From assembly GCA_024690665.1 (NCBI GenBank), contig JAILOU010000032.1, positions 62,001 to 126,000 of the forward strand: a DNA stretch of 64,000 nt. Direction: 5' to 3'. The stretch's first letter is position 1. Each line of letters begins with the position of its first letter. The notes below the pieces were generated by a model. It was not told the origin of the DNA, searched no databases, and was given only the letters and a program-made list of their open reading frames with translations. A program made the position numbers and the translations under genes. Shown piece after piece: positions 61,101 to 64,000 of the stretch. The DNA is from Eubacterium sp. GTDB taxonomy: Bacteria > Bacillota > Clostridia > Lachnospirales > Lachnospiraceae.

Positions 61101-61331
61101 GTTATTTCCAAGATTCAGAACATGCGTAAGGATTCCGGATTCGAAGTGATGGATCATATTAAGATCGGATATTCTGCTGAAGAAAAGGCAGCCGGTATTA
61201 TTTCGGCAAATGCAGATGTAATTATGTCAGAAGTACTAGCCGAAACTATCGAAAATGGTGTATCCTTAGAACATGAGAAAGAATGGAACATCAATGGAGA
61301 GAAAGTAACTCTCTCAGTAGAAAGGAAGTAA
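58173..61331 (+). CDS. ileS: Isoleucyl-tRNA synthetase
   Basis: A 1052-residue class I synthetase with ANGKPHIGHVLTR (HIGH motif), editing domain (TTPWTLPSNVALCVNPEES), a Cys-rich zinc site in the middle (CECGHMESIG and KCPKCGKAMHR), KMSKSKGNAVDP, and a long C-terminal anticodon domain. The zinc knuckle placement and length fit the eukaryote-like, clostridial type rather than the E. coli type. I start it at ATG 58173 after AAAGGAAAG; the earlier frame lies in the T-box terminator. Confidence 0.97.
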   Translation: MYNKVSADMNFVDREKATEKFWEDNQIFEKSMEQRKQGETYTFYDGPPTANGKPHIGHVLTRVIKDMIPRYQTMKGKYVPRKAGWDTHGLPVELEVEKLLGLDGKEQIEEYGLDPFITKCKESVWKYKGMWEDFSHTVGFWADMDDPYVTYDDNFIESEWWALKNIWDKGLLYKGFKIVPYCPRCGTPLSSHEVAQGYKDVKERSAIARFKVKGEDAYILAWTTTPWTLPSNVALCVNPEESYVKVKAADGYTYYMAEALLDNVLGSLANEEEGVKAYEILERYTGKDLEGKEYEPLFHFADEIIEKQHKKAYYITYADYVTMGDGTGVVHIAPAFGEDDAQVGRRYDLPFVQLVNGKGEMTQETSYAGVFCKDADKMVLKDLEEAGLLFSAPKFEHSYPHCWRCESPLIYYARESWFIKMTEVKEQLVANNNTVNWIPESIGKGRFGDWLENIQDWGVSRNRYWGTPLNIWECECGHMESIGSREELFEKSGDESAKTVELHRPYIDKIEMKCPKCGKAMHRVPEVIDCWFDSGAMPFAQHHYPFENKDKFEQQFPAKFISEAVDQTRGWFYSLMAESTLLFNKAPYENVIVLGHVQDENGQKMSKSKGNAVDPFDALKEYGADAIRWYFYINSAPWLPNRFHGKAVQEGQRKFMGTLWNTYAFFVLYANIDQFDASKYTLEYGKLSVMDKWLLSKLNTLIKEVDQNLGSYRIPEAARALDAFVDEMSNWYVRRSRERFWAKGMEQDKINAYMTLYTALVTVSKLAAPMIPFMTEDIYQNLVRSLDKSAPESIHLCDYPVADEAMIDAELEQNMDEVLRIVVMGRAARNGANIKNRQPIGEMYVKAPFELPEYFVQIIEEELNVKKVEFSDDVSAFTDYTFKPQLRTVGPKYGKFLGQIQKALAQVDGNAAMAQLKSEGAVKFPEIGDGVELAEEDLLITMTQQEGYKTEGDNEITVVLKTELTQELLEEGFVREVISKIQNMRKDSGFEVMDHIKIGYSAEEKAAGIISANADVIMSEVLAETIENGVSLEHEKEWNINGEKVTLSVERK

Positions 61332-61335
61332 TGCC

Positions 61336-63798
61336 ATGAACAGCCCATTTGAAAAAGAACAATTCAAGAAGGACGTTAAGGATGCTCTTAAGATTTTGTA
61401 TCGTAAGAACTTAGAGGAAGCGACGCGTCAGGAAGTCTATCAGGCCGTTGCGTACTGCGTAAAGGATGTCATCATTGACCAATGGATGGCAACGCAGGAA
61501 GAAGTCAGAAAGAAAGATCCTAAGATTGTCTATTATATGTCCATGGAGTTTTTGATGGGCCGTGCCTTAGGCAATAATTTATTAAATCTGACCGCTTACA
61601 AAGAGGTCAAAGAAGCACTCGAGGAACTGGGCTTTGACCTGGTTTCCATCGAGGAAGAAGAACCGGATCCGGCGCTTGGTAACGGCGGTCTCGGCCGTCT
61701 TGCCGCTTGCTTTTTGGATTCGCTTGCAACACTGGGATATCCGGCATATGGTTGTGGAATTCGCTATCGCTATGGAATGTTTAAGCAGCAGATTAAAGAT
61801 GGCTTTCAAAATGAAGTGCCGGACAACTGGCTGAAGAACGGCTATCCGTTCGAATTGTGCAGACGTGAGTATGCCAAGGAAGTTCGCTTTGGCGGATATG
61901 TAAAGACCGTGGACGACGGTAAGGGCAATGTTCGCTTCGTGCAGGAAGGTTATCAGGCCGTAACGGCGGTACCGTATGATATGCCAATTGTCGGTTATAA
62001 CAACGGCATGGTCAATGCGCTGACCATCTGGGATGCTGAGCCGATTGAAGTCTTTCAGCTCGATTCCTTTGACAAGGGGGATTATAAGAAAGCGGTTGAG
62101 CAGGAAAATCTTGCCCGCAACCTTGTAGATGTATTGTATCCGAATGACAATCATATCCAGGGTAAGGAACTTCGTTTAAAGCAGCAGTATTTCTTTGTAT
62201 CTGCCAGCGTGCAAAGAGCGATTGCAAGATATAAAAAGAGTCATCCGGATCTTCGCAAATTCTATGAAAAAGCAGCATTCCAGCTGAACGATACACATCC
62301 AACCGTTGCGGTTGCAGAACTTATGCGTATTTTAGTAGATGTGGAAGGCTTGTCCTGGGATGAAGCATGGGATGTCACGACAAAGACCTGTGCGTATACG
62401 AATCATACGATTATGTCAGAGGCACTTGAGAAGTGGCCAATCGAGATCTTTTCAAGGCTGCTTCCTCGTGTTTATCAGATCATCGAAGAGATTAACAGAC
62501 GTTTTATTCTGGATATCGAGAAGAAATTCCCGAATAATCATCAGATGGTTGAGAAGATGGCAATCATCTACGACGGTCAGGTTAAGATGGCGAATCTTGC
62601 AATCTGTGCCGGACATTCTGTTAACGGTGTAGCGCGTCTTCATACAGAGATTTTAAAGAAGAAGGAACTTCATGAATTCTATGAGATGTTTCCGGAAAAA
62701 TTCAACAATAAGACCAATGGTATTACGCAGCGACGTTTCCTGCTTCATGGTAATCCGCTGCTGGCAGATTGGGTAACGCAAAGAATCGGAGATGACTGGA
62801 TTACAGACCTTAGTCATATGAAGAAGCTTGCGGTCTACGCAACCGATAAAAAGGCGCAGCATGAGTTTATGAATATTAAGTATCAAAACAAGCTCCGCCT
62901 TGCAGAATATATTTCAGAACATAACGGCGTGGAAGTAGATCCGCGGTCTATCTTCGATGTGCAGGTTAAGCGATTGCATGAATATAAGCGCCAGCTGTTA
63001 AATATCTTACATGTCATGTATCTGTACAATAAGATTAAAGAAAATCCGTCGATGGAGTTTTATCCAAGAACGTTTATCTTTGGAGCGAAAGCAGCAGCCG
63101 GATATAAAATTGCGAAACTGACGATTAAGCTGATTAATAATGTGGCGAAAGTCATCAACAACGATGCAAGCATCCAGGGCAAACTTAAAGTTGTCTTTAT
63201 CGAAGACTACAAAGTATCGAATGCAGAATGGATTTTTGCAGCAGCAGATGTCAGTGAGCAGATTTCCACGGCAAGTAAGGAGGCTTCCGGAACCGGTAAC
63301 ATGAAGTTTATGTTAAATGGAGCCGTAACCCTTGGCACGATGGATGGTGCGAATGTGGAGATTGTAGAAGAAGTCGGAGAAGACAATGCCTTTATCTTCG
63401 GTATGAGTTCTGATGAGGTCATTGCACATGAGCAGGCAAGAGATTACGATCCAATGGAAATCTTCAACAATGATCAGGAGATTCGCCAGGTTCTGATGCA
63501 GCTGATTAATGGTTATTATTCTGATAATGACACGGAATTGTTCCGCGATTTATATAATTCACTTTTGAATACGCAAAGCACACAGTATGCAGATACTTAC
63601 TTTATCTTAAAGGACTTTCGTTCTTATGCAAAAGCGCAAGAAGAAGTGGAAAAAGCATATCGAGATGAAAAGCGCTGGGCAGAAAGTGCAATTTTAAATG
63701 TGGCACATGTCGGCAAGTTCTCTTCAGATAGAACTATCGAAGAATATGCAAAGGAAATTTGGGAACTTAAGAAAATGAAGGTACCTAAGACTAACTAA
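61336..63798 (+). CDS. glgP: Glycogen/starch phosphorylase
   Basis: An 820-residue PLP enzyme releasing glucose-1-phosphate from alpha-glucans. Visible: YYMSMEFLMGRALGNNLLN, PALGNGGLGRLAACFLDSLA, FQLNDTHPTVAVAELMR, and the PLP-lysine region ASGTGNMKFMLNGAVTLG. Length is that of bacterial GlgP. It begins only 4 nt after ileS with AAAGGAAG as ribosome site, so part of its expression depends on the ileS T-box. Confidence 0.96.
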   Translation: MNSPFEKEQFKKDVKDALKILYRKNLEEATRQEVYQAVAYCVKDVIIDQWMATQEEVRKKDPKIVYYMSMEFLMGRALGNNLLNLTAYKEVKEALEELGFDLVSIEEEEPDPALGNGGLGRLAACFLDSLATLGYPAYGCGIRYRYGMFKQQIKDGFQNEVPDNWLKNGYPFELCRREYAKEVRFGGYVKTVDDGKGNVRFVQEGYQAVTAVPYDMPIVGYNNGMVNALTIWDAEPIEVFQLDSFDKGDYKKAVEQENLARNLVDVLYPNDNHIQGKELRLKQQYFFVSASVQRAIARYKKSHPDLRKFYEKAAFQLNDTHPTVAVAELMRILVDVEGLSWDEAWDVTTKTCAYTNHTIMSEALEKWPIEIFSRLLPRVYQIIEEINRRFILDIEKKFPNNHQMVEKMAIIYDGQVKMANLAICAGHSVNGVARLHTEILKKKELHEFYEMFPEKFNNKTNGITQRRFLLHGNPLLADWVTQRIGDDWITDLSHMKKLAVYATDKKAQHEFMNIKYQNKLRLAEYISEHNGVEVDPRSIFDVQVKRLHEYKRQLLNILHVMYLYNKIKENPSMEFYPRTFIFGAKAAAGYKIAKLTIKLINNVAKVINNDASIQGKLKVVFIEDYKVSNAEWIFAAADVSEQISTASKEASGTGNMKFMLNGAVTLGTMDGANVEIVEEVGEDNAFIFGMSSDEVIAHEQARDYDPMEIFNNDQEIRQVLMQLINGYYSDNDTELFRDLYNSLLNTQSTQYADTYFILKDFRSYAKAQEEVEKAYRDEKRWAESAILNVAHVGKFSSDRTIEEYAKEIWELKKMKVPKTN

Positions 63799-63823
63799 AA
63801 TGATAAATAGGTACTATTGGAAA

Positions 63824-63859
63824 AACGAGGCTTTAGGACTTTAATCCTACGGCCTCGTT
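63824..63859 (+). terminator. Weak terminator after glgP
   Basis: AACGAGGCTTTAGGA (63824-63838) and TCCTACGGCCTCGTT (63845-63859) pair over 15 positions with one mismatch and one G-U pair. The T run is poor. The sequence from 63860 to the window end is AT-rich, with a TAAAAT at 63945-63950, and has no gene I can support. Confidence 0.6.
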
Positions 63860-64000
63860 ATATATGTGAAAAAAGTATAGAAAATATGAAGACGAAAAGA
63901 GTTTTTTGTGCAATATCACGATAAAAATTGAATTGAAAGTGTGATAAAATATGTCGTAATGGTTGCGTGAAAAAACGCGTTTGATATGAAAAGTAGTAGG

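Noticed and set aside
63860-64000. Promoter of a further gene at the right edge
   Set aside because: A TAAAAT is present but no -35 box at a proper distance, and no start codon with ribosome site lies inside the window.

Overview
The window is one contiguous stretch of chromosome from a Gram-positive anaerobe of the Clostridia, most probably a Lachnospiraceae gut bacterium. This is inferred from strong AGGAGG-type ribosome binding sites, a rel–MBL–hemZ–hisS–aspS block, a short dcw cluster without murG, an ileS T-box, and lipoproteins and surface proteins of gut Clostridia type. I see no rRNA, tRNA, CRISPR array, insertion sequence or prophage. Genes are densely packed, mostly on the + strand, and most units end at clear intrinsic terminators.

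Region 1 (1-5.4 kb) is the most unusual part. It holds a LysR regulator (cut by the left edge), a UroD-superfamily methyltransferase-like gene on the minus strand and, divergently, an SSS-family sodium symporter, two tiny single-span membrane proteins missed by length cut-offs, and a second UroD-family protein that lacks the H-x-C zinc motif. The divergent intergenic region carries two good promoters and a TTGTTATA/TATAACAA inverted repeat that could be the LysR site. Uptake plus UroD-type proteins suggests use of a methylated compound, but no corrinoid protein is present here.

Region 2 (5.4-15.9 kb) is housekeeping: cyclophilin, a GNAT acetyltransferase, bifunctional (p)ppGpp enzyme Rel, an MBL hydrolase, HemZ, HisRS, AspRS and an MFS exporter. 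Region 3 (15.9-31 kb) is signalling and small metabolism: a cytosolic hybrid histidine kinase, a Cys-rich small protein, DUF2007, GDSL hydrolase, upp, a GGDEF cyclase, a secreted tannase-like lipoprotein divergent from a two-component system, a Sel1-like protein, a SEC-C protein, Lgt and an HD-GYP phosphodiesterase. Cyclase and phosphodiesterase together imply c-di-GMP signalling.

Region 4 (31-37.2 kb) encodes a 1604-residue secreted protein with an FMN-binding domain carrying a flavinylation motif, three GLUG-type repeat blocks and a lysine-rich C-terminus, then a solitary sugar-binding lipoprotein. Region 5 (37.2-47.1 kb) is the dcw cluster mraZ-rsmH-ftsL-PBP-mraY-murD-ftsW-ftsQ-ftsZ. A 10-bp-periodic MraZ operator lies upstream, and a separate ftsZ promoter is embedded in the terminator after ftsQ.

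Region 6 (47.1-64 kb) has a hairpin-rich intergenic region, DegV, MATE, a hotdog thioesterase, purA, an ABC exporter of GldA/GldFG type with a DUF4340 partner, a short DUF1015-like protein, a DUF4190 protein behind an attenuator-like leader, T-box-controlled ileS and glycogen phosphorylase. Best candidates for something undescribed are the symporter/small-protein/UroD locus, the flavinylated GLUG protein, the ftsZ-degV structured region and the attenuator before the DUF4190 gene.
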